Shown: positions 43,692-51,850 of the stretch, one piece after another
How the letters are laid out: every line of letters starts with the position of its first letter
How positions within the stretch are numbered: the first letter of the stretch is position 1
Assembly: GCA_963742535.1 (NCBI GenBank)
Contig: CAVUMC010000002.1
Location: forward strand, 930,001-994,000
Origin: VRUE01 sp963742535
GTDB taxonomy: Bacteria; Actinomycetota; Thermoleophilia; Solirubrobacterales; 70-9
Direction: 5' to 3'
Length of the DNA stretch: 64,000 nt
Notes under the pieces: generated by a model
What the model saw: the letters and a program-made list of their open reading frames with translations, nothing else
Databases searched by the model: none
What the model was told of the DNA's origin: nothing
Made by a program: the position numbers and the translations under genes

Positions 43692-43705
43692 GGCGGCAGA
43701 TCCTA
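43692..43705 (-). promoter_or_regulatory. Leaderless-type promoter (TAGGAT)
   Basis: On the minus strand TAGGAT (43700-43705) is separated by CTGCCGCC from the GTG at 43691. The same 17 bases occur at 47206-47222 upstream of the FKBP gene. Confidence 0.55.
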
Positions 43706-43731
43706 TGAGTCCCGCTGAGTGATCGAAGTCT

Positions 43732-44508
43732 TCAGCCGAAACGCGCGTGCAGCTCGGGCAACAGCGCTGCCAGGTTGGCGAACTCCTCAGCGCAATGGGC
43801 GGCCAGTGCGCGAGGCAGGTCGCCGGGCAGCGCCAGGCGCCGCACGACCCGGTTGTTGACGGCGGCCGCAATCGGCGAGGCCAAGGGCACTGGCAGGTAG
43901 GGGCGGATCGCCGCACCGAGCCAGAAGTGGCTGCGCAGGACCAGGCCCCCCTCGCCGGCGAGGAAGACGTGAGCCAACACCGAGTGCCGCAGCCGCCTGG
44001 TGTCATCGCCGACGTAGCCGCAGACGATCGTCGCCACGTTCGGGTCATCGAGGACGTCACCGGAGAAACCGATCGCGCTCGGCGGCTGAAAGGCGATGCG
44101 GGCGCGGACGACACCGGTGCCGACGTCCTCAACCGGGTGATGGACCGTGCCCCAGTACGGCTTTGCCCCCCGCCCGGCGATCGGATCGATCGAGTTGTCG
44201 CGATGCGCCAGCGGGTGCCAGAGCCGGTAGCGATCGGGGTCGCGGGGATGCCAGTCGAACCACCACTCGACCATCTCGGCGCTGACCCCCGGCATCTCGG
44301 TGCGCACGGCGACGTTGCCGACGCGATCCGCACTGAAGCACCAGCCGGTCTCGACCACGAGCGGCGCGGGATCGAGCAGGCGATCGATACCGGCCAATGG
44401 GACGACCTGCGCGGGGTCGATCGGCCCGGCGCCGATCGCCGCTGTCACCTCGACGGCGGGCGGCGTAAGCGGCCGTGACAAATAAGACTGGAGGGCGGGA
44501 TCGCTCAT
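43732..44508 (-). CDS. DAPG hydrolase (PhlG)-like protein
   Basis: A 258-residue protein whose EMVEWWFDWHPRDPDRYRLWHPLAHRD, near residues 75-100, matches the metal-binding region of 2,4-diacetylphloroglucinol hydrolase. His residues in WHP and LAHRD and the Glu of EMVEWW are candidate metal ligands. The family hydrolyses carbon-carbon bonds of acylated polyphenols. It lies 7 bases after the flavin oxidase gene, suggesting a shared aromatic substrate. Confidence 0.8.
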   Translation of the reverse strand: MSDPALQSYLSRPLTPPAVEVTAAIGAGPIDPAQVVPLAGIDRLLDPAPLVVETGWCFSADRVGNVAVRTEMPGVSAEMVEWWFDWHPRDPDRYRLWHPLAHRDNSIDPIAGRGAKPYWGTVHHPVEDVGTGVVRARIAFQPPSAIGFSGDVLDDPNVATIVCGYVGDDTRRLRHSVLAHVFLAGEGGLVLRSHFWLGAAIRPYLPVPLASPIAAAVNNRVVRRLALPGDLPRALAAHCAEEFANLAALLPELHARFG

Positions 44509-44515
44509 CGCCGAC

Positions 44516-45856
44516 TCATAGCCGCCCCATCCAGGGATGGAAGAGGCCGTCCGGGTCATAAGCGGCCCGCACCTCGTCCAGTCGCGCCATGTTGCCCTCG
44601 CTGGCAAAGCGCGCCGGGCGCCTGCCGAGGTTCTCATCGGCCAGCTGGATCCCACTCGCCAGCCCCTCCATCTCACGCATCCGCTCCGTCGCCCAGGCGG
44701 CGTTGGCCTCGTCCTCGGCGGCGTTCTGCCAGACGGCGTAAAGGGCGATGTAGGTGTCGTCCTCGACGCTGTAGGCCATCTCGGGCCGGGGCGGGCTCGG
44801 CCCCCAGTTCATCCAGAGCATGTGCGAGGGGGCGGCGGGCAGCGTCTCCGCAATACGGCGTAAGCCCGGCAGCAAGTCCTCAGCCAGAGCGTGAGTCCAC
44901 ATGTTGTCGACGGCGTAGCGGTGGTCATCTGGGTAGGACTCGTGCACCGCGGCATAGAGGTCGGTGAGATCCATCGGGGCGTTGGGCACCGCCAGCTTCG
45001 CCCGCTCCCGAACTGGGCAAGTCTCGAGCAGCGCCAACGCCTCGGCAGCCTCCTCGGGATCGCCGGCAAGCACCGGCCCGGTGATGGCGATCTCCAGCTC
45101 ACCCTCGTGGTCGCGGTGCACGATCGCCATCAGCTCCATCGTCCGCGCCACCCGCGGGCCGATCTCGGCCAGCCAGGTAAAGACCTCCTCGAGGCAATCG
45201 ATCGGGTAGAGGTAGACCCCGTTGGCGACGTGCCCCGGCTTCGGGTAGAGCCGCAGGTGAAAGCGCGCGACCGCGCCAAAGAAGCCCGGACCGGACCCGC
45301 GCGCCGCCCAGAAGAGGTCGGGATGAGTTTCCTCGTCGGCGCGCACCAGATCTCCCGCGGCAGTGACGACATCGATCGCCTCGACGCTCATGCAGGCTGG
45401 GCCGTGCACCCTGCCGTTCCAGCCAAAGCCACCCTGCAGGAGGTAACCGCCGAGCGCCACGCCGGGGCAATGGCCGGCGGGAAAGAAGAGGCCTTGCCCG
45501 GCGAGTGCGGCCAGCACCTCGTTGCCGCGGGCGCCGGGACCGACCGTTGCCGTCATCGCCTCCTGGTCGACGCTCAAGCCATCGAGGCGGGAGACGTCGA
45601 GCAGCATGCCCCCGTCGCGCAGGTGGTTTCCGGCCCAGCTGTGGCCACCGGAGCGAACGCCCACCTTCATGCCCTCGACGCGCGCCAACCGCACCGCGTG
45701 AACCAGGTCCTCATCGCTCTCCGCCCGCACGATCAAGTCGGGAAAGCGTGGCGGGGTGCGCGCGTTCCAGACCGCTGCGTGCCGCGCCTCTTCGTAGCCG
45801 TCCTCTCCTCTTCGCAGCAACTCCCCGTCGAATTCCGGCTTCACAGTGCGTTCCAT
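44516..45856 (-). CDS. FAD-dependent oxidase with bicovalent flavin (BBE-like)
   Basis: A 446-residue berberine-bridge-type oxidase. The flavin domain has GVRSGGHSWAGN (His attachment) and FFPAGHCPGVALGGYLLQGGFGWNGR (Cys attachment), so FAD is probably bound to both. The C-terminal VRAAYDPDGLFHPWMGR is the BBE signature. The ATG at 45856 is chosen because the divergent operator begins there. Such enzymes oxidise phenols, sugars or alkaloids. Confidence 0.88.
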   Translation of the reverse strand: MERTVKPEFDGELLRRGEDGYEEARHAAVWNARTPPRFPDLIVRAESDEDLVHAVRLARVEGMKVGVRSGGHSWAGNHLRDGGMLLDVSRLDGLSVDQEAMTATVGPGARGNEVLAALAGQGLFFPAGHCPGVALGGYLLQGGFGWNGRVHGPACMSVEAIDVVTAAGDLVRADEETHPDLFWAARGSGPGFFGAVARFHLRLYPKPGHVANGVYLYPIDCLEEVFTWLAEIGPRVARTMELMAIVHRDHEGELEIAITGPVLAGDPEEAAEALALLETCPVRERAKLAVPNAPMDLTDLYAAVHESYPDDHRYAVDNMWTHALAEDLLPGLRRIAETLPAAPSHMLWMNWGPSPPRPEMAYSVEDDTYIALYAVWQNAAEDEANAAWATERMREMEGLASGIQLADENLGRRPARFASEGNMARLDEVRAAYDPDGLFHPWMGRL

Positions 45857-45891
45857 TATACAAGCTATATTTTCCACAATGCGGAACGCAC
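45846..45891. promoter_or_regulatory. Divergent IclR-type operator/promoter
   Basis: GTGCGTTCC (45846-45854) and GGAACGCAC (45883-45891) form a perfect inverted repeat overlapping both start codons. The 28 bases between hold TATA-rich elements: TATATT 7 bases before the ATG at 45879, and TAGCTT 5 bases before the ATG at 45856 on the other strand. Binding of the IclR protein would block both starts. Confidence 0.6.
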
Positions 45892-46649
45892 CCAAAACGA
45901 GCGCCGACGGCAATCCCCGGCACGGCGTTCAGGCGATCGCACGAGCCGCGGCGATACTGCGGGCCCTTGAAGGGACACCGCAAGGCCTCGGAATCAGCGA
46001 GCTCGCGGCTGCGACCCAACTGCCCAAGTCCACCGTCCACCGCCTCGTCACCGCGCTGGCGGCGGAGCAGCTGGCAAGCCAGGATGGCGAGGGACGCGTG
46101 CGCCTCGGCAGCGCCATCGCCCGGCTGGGGGCGGCGAGCCGCGAAACGCTTGGCGAACAGCTGCGGCCGGTCCTACTCGACCTGCGCCGTCAGCTCGATG
46201 AGACGGTCGACCTCGCTGTCCTCGACGGGGCCGCGGTCCGCTTCGTCGATCAGGTACCGGCGCCGCGTCGCCTGCGGGCGATGTCCTCCGTCGGCGAGCT
46301 CTTTCCCCTCCACTGCACCGCCAACGGCAAGGCGCTGCTGGCGGCGATGCCGGCCAAGCAGGTCGAAGCGCTGCTGCCCGCCCGCCTGGAGAGATTCACG
46401 CCGCGGACGACTGTCTCCCGTACCGGGCTGCTCGACGAGCTCGCACAGGTCCGAGAGGCCGGAGTCGCCTTCGATCGCGAGGAGCACACCGAGGGAATCT
46501 GCGCCGTGGGCGCCGCCGTGGACGATAGGGACAACCCTCTCGCCGCGATCTCGGTGCCGGTGCCGGCCCCGCGCTTCTACGGACGCGAGGAAGAGCTGGC
46601 GGAAGCGGTGCGAGGGGCGGCGAACGCGGCCGGCAAAGCGCTCGCCTGA
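45879..46649 (+). CDS. IclR family transcriptional regulator
   Basis: A 256-residue regulator. The N-terminal winged helix (LGISELAAATQLPKSTVHRLVTALAAEQL) is followed by the IclR effector domain (AMSSVGELFPLHCTANGKALLAAM, GVAFDREEHTEGICAVGAAVDD). The start at 45879 follows a leaderless -10. It is divergent from the flavin oxidase gene and probably represses both genes until an aromatic effector binds. Confidence 0.9.
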   Translation: MRNAPKTSADGNPRHGVQAIARAAAILRALEGTPQGLGISELAAATQLPKSTVHRLVTALAAEQLASQDGEGRVRLGSAIARLGAASRETLGEQLRPVLLDLRRQLDETVDLAVLDGAAVRFVDQVPAPRRLRAMSSVGELFPLHCTANGKALLAAMPAKQVEALLPARLERFTPRTTVSRTGLLDELAQVREAGVAFDREEHTEGICAVGAAVDDRDNPLAAISVPVPAPRFYGREEELAEAVRGAANAAGKALA

Positions 46650-46656
46650 GCGATCG

Positions 46657-47208
46657 CTACTTGATCGCGAGCAGGTCGACGACGAAGATCAGCGTTTCGT
46701 TGGGACCGATCACCGGCGGTGAGCCCGCCGGTCCGTAGGCGAGGTTCGACGGAATGATCAGCTCGCGCCGCCCGCCTACCTTCATTCCCACTATCCCCTG
46801 GTCCCAGCCCGGGATCACCTGACCAGCGCCGAGCTGGAAGGCGAAGGGTTCGTTGCGGCTCCAGGACGAGTCGAATTCTTCTTCGCTGTCGTAGCCGACG
46901 CCGACGTACTGGACGGCGACCGTGTCGCCAGATTTCGCGGTCTCCCCCGTCCCCTTTTCGATTTCTTTGATCTCGAGCTTCTTCGGCGGCGGGCCGCTGG
47001 GCACGGTCACATTCGGCTTCGTCTTTTCGCCACCAGCGGACTGCTTTTCACCGCCGGACTTCGATTCTTCCTTCGGCGTACTCGATTCCGTGGTCGTCGC
47101 TTCGGTCGAGGCGGTGCTTTCGCTGGAGCTCGAGGAGTCGTCGCTGCTGCCACAACCCACCACAAAGAGGGCCAGACAGGCGATCAGGATCAAGGCAAGG
47201 CGCTTCAC
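46657..47208 (-). CDS. FKBP-type peptidyl-prolyl isomerase, lipoprotein
   Basis: A 183-residue protein. The signal peptide with lipobox (LALFVVGCGSS) is followed by a Ser/Glu/Lys-rich linker to about residue 75, then an FKBP domain: GDTVAVQYVGVGYDSEEEFDSSW, FAFQLGAGQVIPGWDQGIVGMKVGGRRELIIPSNLAYG. It is probably a cell-surface folding catalyst. The GTG at 47208 is preceded by the shared TAGGATCTGCCGCC context. Confidence 0.92.
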   Translation of the reverse strand: MKRLALILIACLALFVVGCGSSDDSSSSSESTASTEATTTESSTPKEESKSGGEKQSAGGEKTKPNVTVPSGPPPKKLEIKEIEKGTGETAKSGDTVAVQYVGVGYDSEEEFDSSWSRNEPFAFQLGAGQVIPGWDQGIVGMKVGGRRELIIPSNLAYGPAGSPPVIGPNETLIFVVDLLAIK

Positions 47209-47222
47209 GGCGGCAGATCCTA
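47209..47222 (-). promoter_or_regulatory. Leaderless-type promoter (TAGGAT)
   Basis: TAGGAT (47217-47222, minus strand) is followed by CTGCCGCC and the GTG of the FKBP gene, identical to the context at 43691. Confidence 0.55.
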
Positions 47223-47251
47223 CGCAACAACCGCGACGCGGGTCACGCGCC

Positions 47252-47536
47252 TCAGCGCCCCCACCGGGTTCGTCTGGGGCTCGGCAGTGCCTCGGCCTCG
47301 GGCGCATCGATCGTCAGAATCACGCCGCGCTCGTGGATCTCACCCACCTCGGGCGCATCGACGAAGCGGCGCCCGCCCGGTCCCACCTTGGACTCGAAAA
47401 CGATCCCGTCGAAGATGTCGGTGCCGGAGTCACGATCGACCCGAACCACCTTGCCAAGGTGCACCCCGTCGCTGGAGAAAACCGGCACGCCTCGGCCGAG
47501 CACCATGTAAGAGATCTGTGGACCCAGGTCCTCCAC
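47252..47536 (-). CDS. Small PRC-barrel-like protein
   Basis: A 94-residue protein with VPVFSSDGVHLGKVVRVDRDSGTDIFDGIVFES, then RFVDAPEVGEIHERGVILTID, the PRC-barrel/DUF2171-like pattern. Its role is not known; such domains occur in stress and RNA-related proteins. GTG start at 47536 with TATGCT 6 bases upstream. Confidence 0.7.
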   Translation of the reverse strand: MEDLGPQISYMVLGRGVPVFSSDGVHLGKVVRVDRDSGTDIFDGIVFESKVGPGGRRFVDAPEVGEIHERGVILTIDAPEAEALPSPRRTRWGR

Positions 47537-47627
47537 GCCGTGAGCATATCCACGCTCAATACCGGCCTCATCACTCCCAGGCGGGCTATGCTCGCTCCGG
47601 TACTCAGGGTTCTACGAAGGAGGAGCG

Positions 47628-47915
47628 ATGGCGATCGGCCTGCGGTTGAAGTTCGAGGGCGGTACCCAGGACCAGTACGACACCTTGCACGGTCACATGG
47701 ACATCGACGGCAACCCACCGGAGGGCTTGATCTTCCATTCCGCTGGGCCGATCGAGGGCGGCTGGGGCGTAATCGACTTCTGGGAGTCGCGCGAGCACTT
47801 CGACCGCTTCCTCGGCTCGCGGCTGGGACCGGCACTCGAGGAGATCGGCGACCAAGCCTTCCCGGGCCCACCCGACATCAAGGAGTTCTCCGTCCACCAC
47901 ATCACCAAGTCCTAG
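47628..47915 (+). CDS. Small alpha+beta barrel (ABM/Dabb-like) protein
   Basis: A 95-residue protein with LRLKFEGGTQDQYDTLHGHM, GLIFHSAGPIEGGWGVIDFWESREHFDRFLG and IKEFSVHHI, a dimeric ferredoxin-like pattern. It has a strong Shine-Dalgarno (AAGGAGGAG) before the ATG. It precedes the acyl-CoA ligase by 5 bases, so a joint function is likely but unknown. Confidence 0.75.
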   Translation: MAIGLRLKFEGGTQDQYDTLHGHMDIDGNPPEGLIFHSAGPIEGGWGVIDFWESREHFDRFLGSRLGPALEEIGDQAFPGPPDIKEFSVHHITKS

Positions 47916-47920
47916 GGGCA

Positions 47921-49420
47921 ATGGGACTGAACCTCGCATCGCTGCTGACCGAGAGCGCTGAGCGGGCGCCGGAGCTGCCAGCGATCCGCCTCGGCGAGAA
48001 CGAGCTCAGCTACGGCGAGCTGGACGAGCGCAGCGCCCGACTCGCCACCCTGCTCGGCGAGAAGGGCATCGGCCCCGGCGATCGCGTTGGGGTGATGCTG
48101 CCCAACGTTCCGGAGTTTCCCGTTGCTTACTACGGCGTGCTGCGCGCCGGCGCCGTGGTCGTGCCGATGAACGTGCTGCTGAAGCGGCGCGAGATCGCCT
48201 TCTACCTGGAGGACTCGGGCACCGAGCTGCTGCTCGCCTGGCACGGCTTCTGCGCCGAGGCCCGCGACGGCGCGGGCGATGCCGGCGCCGAGCTGATCGA
48301 GGTCGATCCGGCCTCCTTCGCGCAGATGCTCGCCGAGCACGGGCCGACCGAGGGCCTGCACGAGACGGACAAAGAGGACACCGCGGTGATCCTCTACACC
48401 TCGGGCACGACCGGCAAGCCCAAGGGCGCCGAGCTGACCCACTTCAACCTCTTCCACAACGCCGACGTCTCCAGCCGCAAAACCTGCGAGATCACCAGCG
48501 GCGACGTCGTTCTCGGCGCTCTGCCGCTCTTTCACTCCTTCGGCCAAACCGTGGGCATGAACGCCTCGCTCAAGGTTGGCGCATGCCTCACCCTGGTGCC
48601 GAAATTCGACCCCGGTGAGGCGCTGGCGACGATGCAGCGCGACAGCGTCACCCACTTCTATGGCGTGCCGACGATGTTCGGCGCCCTGCTCCACCATCCC
48701 GAGCGCGAGAGCTACGACACCTCCGCGCTGCGCACTTGCATCACCGGCGGCGCCTCGATGCCGGTCGAGGTCCTGCGCGGCTTCGAGGACGCTTTCGGGG
48801 CGATCGTGCTCGAGGGCTACGGCCTCTCGGAGACCTCACCGGTCTCGAGCTCCAACCACCCCGACAAAGAGCGCAAGCCTGGCTCGATCGGCACCCCGAT
48901 CGAAGGGGTCGAGATGCGGGTCGTCGACGAGGACGACAACGAGGTCGCCCAGGGTGAGGTCGGCGAGATCGTGATCCGCGGCCACAACATCATGAAGGGC
49001 TACTGGCAGCGCCCCGATGCGACGGAGGAGGCGATGCGCGGCGGCTGGTTCCACAGCGGCGACATGGCCCGCATCGACGAGGACGGCTGCTTCTACATCG
49101 TCGACCGCAAGAAGGACATGATCATCCGCGGCGGCTACAACGTCTACCCGCGCGAGGTCGAGGAGGTGCTCTTCGAGCACCCGAAGATCCGCGAAGCGGC
49201 CGTCGTCGGCGTCCCCCACGACCAGTGGGGCGAGGAGATCGGCGCCGCGGTCGTCCTCCACGAGGGCGAGGAGCTGCCGCCCGAGGAGGTCAGCGCCTAC
49301 GTCAAGGAGCGCATCGCCGCCTACAAGTACCCGCGCCTGGTCTGGTTCCTCGACGACCTGCCCAAGGGCCCCACCGGCAAGATCCTCAAGCGCGAGATCG
49401 AGACGCCGGCTTCCGCCTGA
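47921..49420 (+). CDS. Long-chain fatty-acid-CoA ligase-like (AMP-binding) protein
   Basis: A 499-residue adenylate-forming enzyme with the P-loop ILYTSGTTGKPKGAELTH, YGVPTMF, EGYGLSETSPV, GWFHSGDMARIDEDGCFYIVDRKKDMIIRGGYNVYPREVE and the catalytic Lys in GPTGKILKRE. It activates a carboxylic acid to acyl-CoA. The ATG at 47921 follows the small barrel protein gene. Confidence 0.92.
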   Translation: MGLNLASLLTESAERAPELPAIRLGENELSYGELDERSARLATLLGEKGIGPGDRVGVMLPNVPEFPVAYYGVLRAGAVVVPMNVLLKRREIAFYLEDSGTELLLAWHGFCAEARDGAGDAGAELIEVDPASFAQMLAEHGPTEGLHETDKEDTAVILYTSGTTGKPKGAELTHFNLFHNADVSSRKTCEITSGDVVLGALPLFHSFGQTVGMNASLKVGACLTLVPKFDPGEALATMQRDSVTHFYGVPTMFGALLHHPERESYDTSALRTCITGGASMPVEVLRGFEDAFGAIVLEGYGLSETSPVSSSNHPDKERKPGSIGTPIEGVEMRVVDEDDNEVAQGEVGEIVIRGHNIMKGYWQRPDATEEAMRGGWFHSGDMARIDEDGCFYIVDRKKDMIIRGGYNVYPREVEEVLFEHPKIREAAVVGVPHDQWGEEIGAAVVLHEGEELPPEEVSAYVKERIAAYKYPRLVWFLDDLPKGPTGKILKREIETPASA

Positions 49421-49467
49421 GCGCGCGCCAAGCGATTCACCGCCCGGGAAGGGAAGAGAGGCCCAGG

Positions 49468-49507
49468 CTGATCGATTGACCTCCCTATGGCGGGGTCAAT
49501 CGATCAG
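49468..49507. repeat. 40-bp palindromic repeat, copy B
   Basis: Arms CTGATCGATTGACC (49468-49481) and GGTCAATCGATCAG (49494-49507) form a perfect inverted repeat around the core TCCCTATGGCGG. The ATG of the DUF559 gene (49487) lies in the core. It is related to copies A (15756-15795) and C (50434-50471). Confidence 0.75.
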
Positions 49508-50437
49508 GCGACAACGGCGATCGGCACAAGGGCGACGGACGCAGAGATCTGGGCCCTGGTGAGACGCCAGTACGGCGTGATCGCGCGCTGCCAACTGCTC
49601 GGACTCGGGCTCGGGGCGCGAGCAATCGATTGGCGAGTCAGCTCGGGTCGATTGCACCCAGTCTGGCGCGGTGTCTATGCGGTGGGACGACCGCACCTGG
49701 GACAGCCCGGGCACTGGATGGCCGCAACACTCGCCTGCGGCCCCTCCGCCATGCTCAGCCATGGCAGTGCCGCCGCGCTCTGGGGATTCGGGAGTGAGCG
49801 GGAAGGTCTGATCGACATCTCGGTGCCAGCCCACTCGCCACGGCACCGCCCGAAGATCCGCGTCCACCGGCGTGCGACCCTGCGGCCGCAGGATGTGACC
49901 GCCCACGAACGCATTCCTGTCACCTCACCGGTGCTGACGCTGATCGACCTGGCCAAGGAGCTGACGCCGCGCAAGCTTGAGCGCGCCGTCAACGAGGCGG
50001 ACAAACTCGACCGGGTGAGGGTGGACGACCTGAGCGAGGCCCTCGCTCACTACCGCGACCTGCCAGGCCTCGCGCCGTTGCGCAAGCTGCTCGATCCGCT
50101 CACCTTTCGGCTAAGCGACTCGGAGCTGGAGATGGCGATGCGGAAGCGCTCCGATGCCGCCAGGCTGCCGACGCCGGAGACGAAAGCATGGGTGAACGGA
50201 TATGAGGTCGACTTCTTCTGGCCCGAGCTGGGCATCATCGTGGAGGCCGACGGCCTGCGCTACCACCGCACTCCGCTTCAGCAGCGTCGGGGGCTCGAAC
50301 GCGACCAGGCCCACACCGCGTCCGGCCTACGTCCCCTGCGCTTCTCCCACTGGCAGATCGCCTTCGATCCCGACTACGTCCAACGCATCCTGCGCAGAAC
50401 AGCGGGACGCAAACGTCCCCATTTGGACACAGACTGA
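49487..50437 (+). CDS. AbiEi-DUF559 nuclease-like protein bounded by palindromes
   Basis: A 316-residue protein. The N-terminal winged-helix AbiEi-like region (IWALVRRQYGVIARCQLLGLGLGARAIDWRVSSGRLHPVWRGVYAVG) is followed by IDISVPAHSPRHRPKIRVHRR. The C-terminal DUF559 Vsr-like domain has VDFFWPELGIIVEADGLRYH and RGLERDQAHTASGLRPLRFSHWQI. The Asp/Glu pattern suggests a nuclease. The start codon is in the core of copy B and the TGA stop is in the left arm of copy C, so the gene spans exactly one repeat interval (966 bases). This suggests a mobile or homing unit. Confidence 0.75.
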   Translation: MAGSIDQATTAIGTRATDAEIWALVRRQYGVIARCQLLGLGLGARAIDWRVSSGRLHPVWRGVYAVGRPHLGQPGHWMAATLACGPSAMLSHGSAAALWGFGSEREGLIDISVPAHSPRHRPKIRVHRRATLRPQDVTAHERIPVTSPVLTLIDLAKELTPRKLERAVNEADKLDRVRVDDLSEALAHYRDLPGLAPLRKLLDPLTFRLSDSELEMAMRKRSDAARLPTPETKAWVNGYEVDFFWPELGIIVEADGLRYHRTPLQQRRGLERDQAHTASGLRPLRFSHWQIAFDPDYVQRILRRTAGRKRPHLDTD

Positions 50438-50471
50438 TCGATTACCTCCCTATGGCGGGTCAAGCGATCAG
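50434..50471. repeat. 38-bp palindromic repeat, copy C
   Basis: Arms CTGATCGATTACC and GTCAAGCGATCAG flank the identical TCCCTATGGCGG core of copy B in the same orientation. It begins at the stop codon of the DUF559 gene and may act as its terminator hairpin. Confidence 0.7.
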
Positions 50472-50566
50472 GCAACCGTGACGAACTCACACAGACATAA
50501 CTGGCTGGGCAGCCAGTTTGGCGGTAACCTCCGCGGCAGCCGCCTGCTGACCAGCAAAGGAGAGAG

Positions 50567-51850
50567 ATGAGCGTCGCATCACAGAGCCTGATGGACAACG
50601 TCACCTACGAGGACCTCTACACCCGCTGGGAGCACGGCAACTGGAGCGCCTACGACCTCGACTTCTCCAAGGACAAAGCCGGCTGGGATTCGCTCAGCGA
50701 CGTCCAGCGGCGCTCGGCGATGTGGATCTACTCGATGTTCTTCTACGGCGAGGACCGGGTCGCCGACACCCTCGCCCCGTACATCACCGCCGCCCCGACC
50801 GAGGAGCAGTCCTACTTCCTCGCCACCCAGCAGGTCGACGAGGTGCGCCACTCGATCTTCTTCCATCGCTTCTTCAAGGAGGTGATCGGCGTCGGCGGCG
50901 AGACCATCGAGCAAACGCTCTCCTCCACCCTCCCCCAGCTCAACTGGGGCTACCGCGGCATCTTCGATCGGCTCGACCTGATGGCCGAGGAACTGACCAA
51001 GGACCGCTCGCTGCCCAAGTACGCGCAGGCGATCACGCTCTACCACCTGATCGTCGAGGGCTCGCTCGCCCAGCCCGGCCAGCACTTCATCGAGGACTTC
51101 TTCGCCTCCGAAGAAACGATGCCCGGCTTCAGCGCCGGCATCGCCAACGTCTCGCGCGACGAGCAGCGGCACATCGGCTTCGGCGTCAAGGTGCTCTCCG
51201 AACTGCTGGGCGAAGGCTCGCCGGGTTGGAAGGAAAACCGCGCCGCGGTGACCGAGCTGCTGCGCGAAGTGCTCCCCTACGGCCCCGCCGTCTTCTACCC
51301 CCCGAACTTCGACCGCTCCTACACCGAGTGCTACGGCTTCTCGCTCGAGGACATCTTCGCCTTCGGCCTCAAACTGATCCGCCAGCGCTGGCGCACGATC
51401 GGCTACCCGACCGAGGAGATGCCCGCCGGCGTCTTTCCCTTTGACCCCGACGCCTCAGCGGAGGATGTCGCCAAGAGCCAGGTGAAGTTGATGGAGGCCG
51501 GCATTCTTGGCCCGCCTGACTTGACGCCCGAAGCGACACCGGAGACCCAGCGCATCTACTTCGACGTGGTCAAGCGCGCCGCCGACCCGCGCGCCGCCAA
51601 CGGCTCGCCGCTCGTCTACCAGTGGCGCTTCACCGACGCCGACCCCTGGCACGTGGTGATCGACAACGGCTCAACCCGGGCGGAACCAGGCGAAGCCCCC
51701 AACCCGACGCTGACGCTGGAGGCGAGCTGGAAGGACTTCGTCGGCATGAGCAAGCCGGACGCGAATCCGCTGAAGATGGTCCTCACCCGTCGCATCCGCC
51801 CCCGCGGCTCAATCCGCGAGATCGCCCGGATGCGCAAGGTCTTCGGCTAG
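50567..51850 (+). CDS. Ferritin-like diiron protein fused to an SCP2-like sterol-carrier domain
   Basis: A 427-residue protein. The N-terminal part is a ferritin-like four-helix domain with SMFFYGEDRVADTL, EEQSYFLATQQVDEVRHSIFFHRFF, and the second ExxH in SRDEQRHIGFGV, carrying ligands for a di-metal centre. The C-terminal 90 residues (WHVVIDNGSTRAEPGEAPNPTLTLEASWKDFVGMSKPDANPLKMVLTRRI) match an SCP2 lipid-binding domain. It may oxidise a lipid held by the SCP2 domain. The start has a strong Shine-Dalgarno. Confidence 0.8.
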   Translation: MSVASQSLMDNVTYEDLYTRWEHGNWSAYDLDFSKDKAGWDSLSDVQRRSAMWIYSMFFYGEDRVADTLAPYITAAPTEEQSYFLATQQVDEVRHSIFFHRFFKEVIGVGGETIEQTLSSTLPQLNWGYRGIFDRLDLMAEELTKDRSLPKYAQAITLYHLIVEGSLAQPGQHFIEDFFASEETMPGFSAGIANVSRDEQRHIGFGVKVLSELLGEGSPGWKENRAAVTELLREVLPYGPAVFYPPNFDRSYTECYGFSLEDIFAFGLKLIRQRWRTIGYPTEEMPAGVFPFDPDASAEDVAKSQVKLMEAGILGPPDLTPEATPETQRIYFDVVKRAADPRAANGSPLVYQWRFTDADPWHVVIDNGSTRAEPGEAPNPTLTLEASWKDFVGMSKPDANPLKMVLTRRIRPRGSIREIARMRKVFG

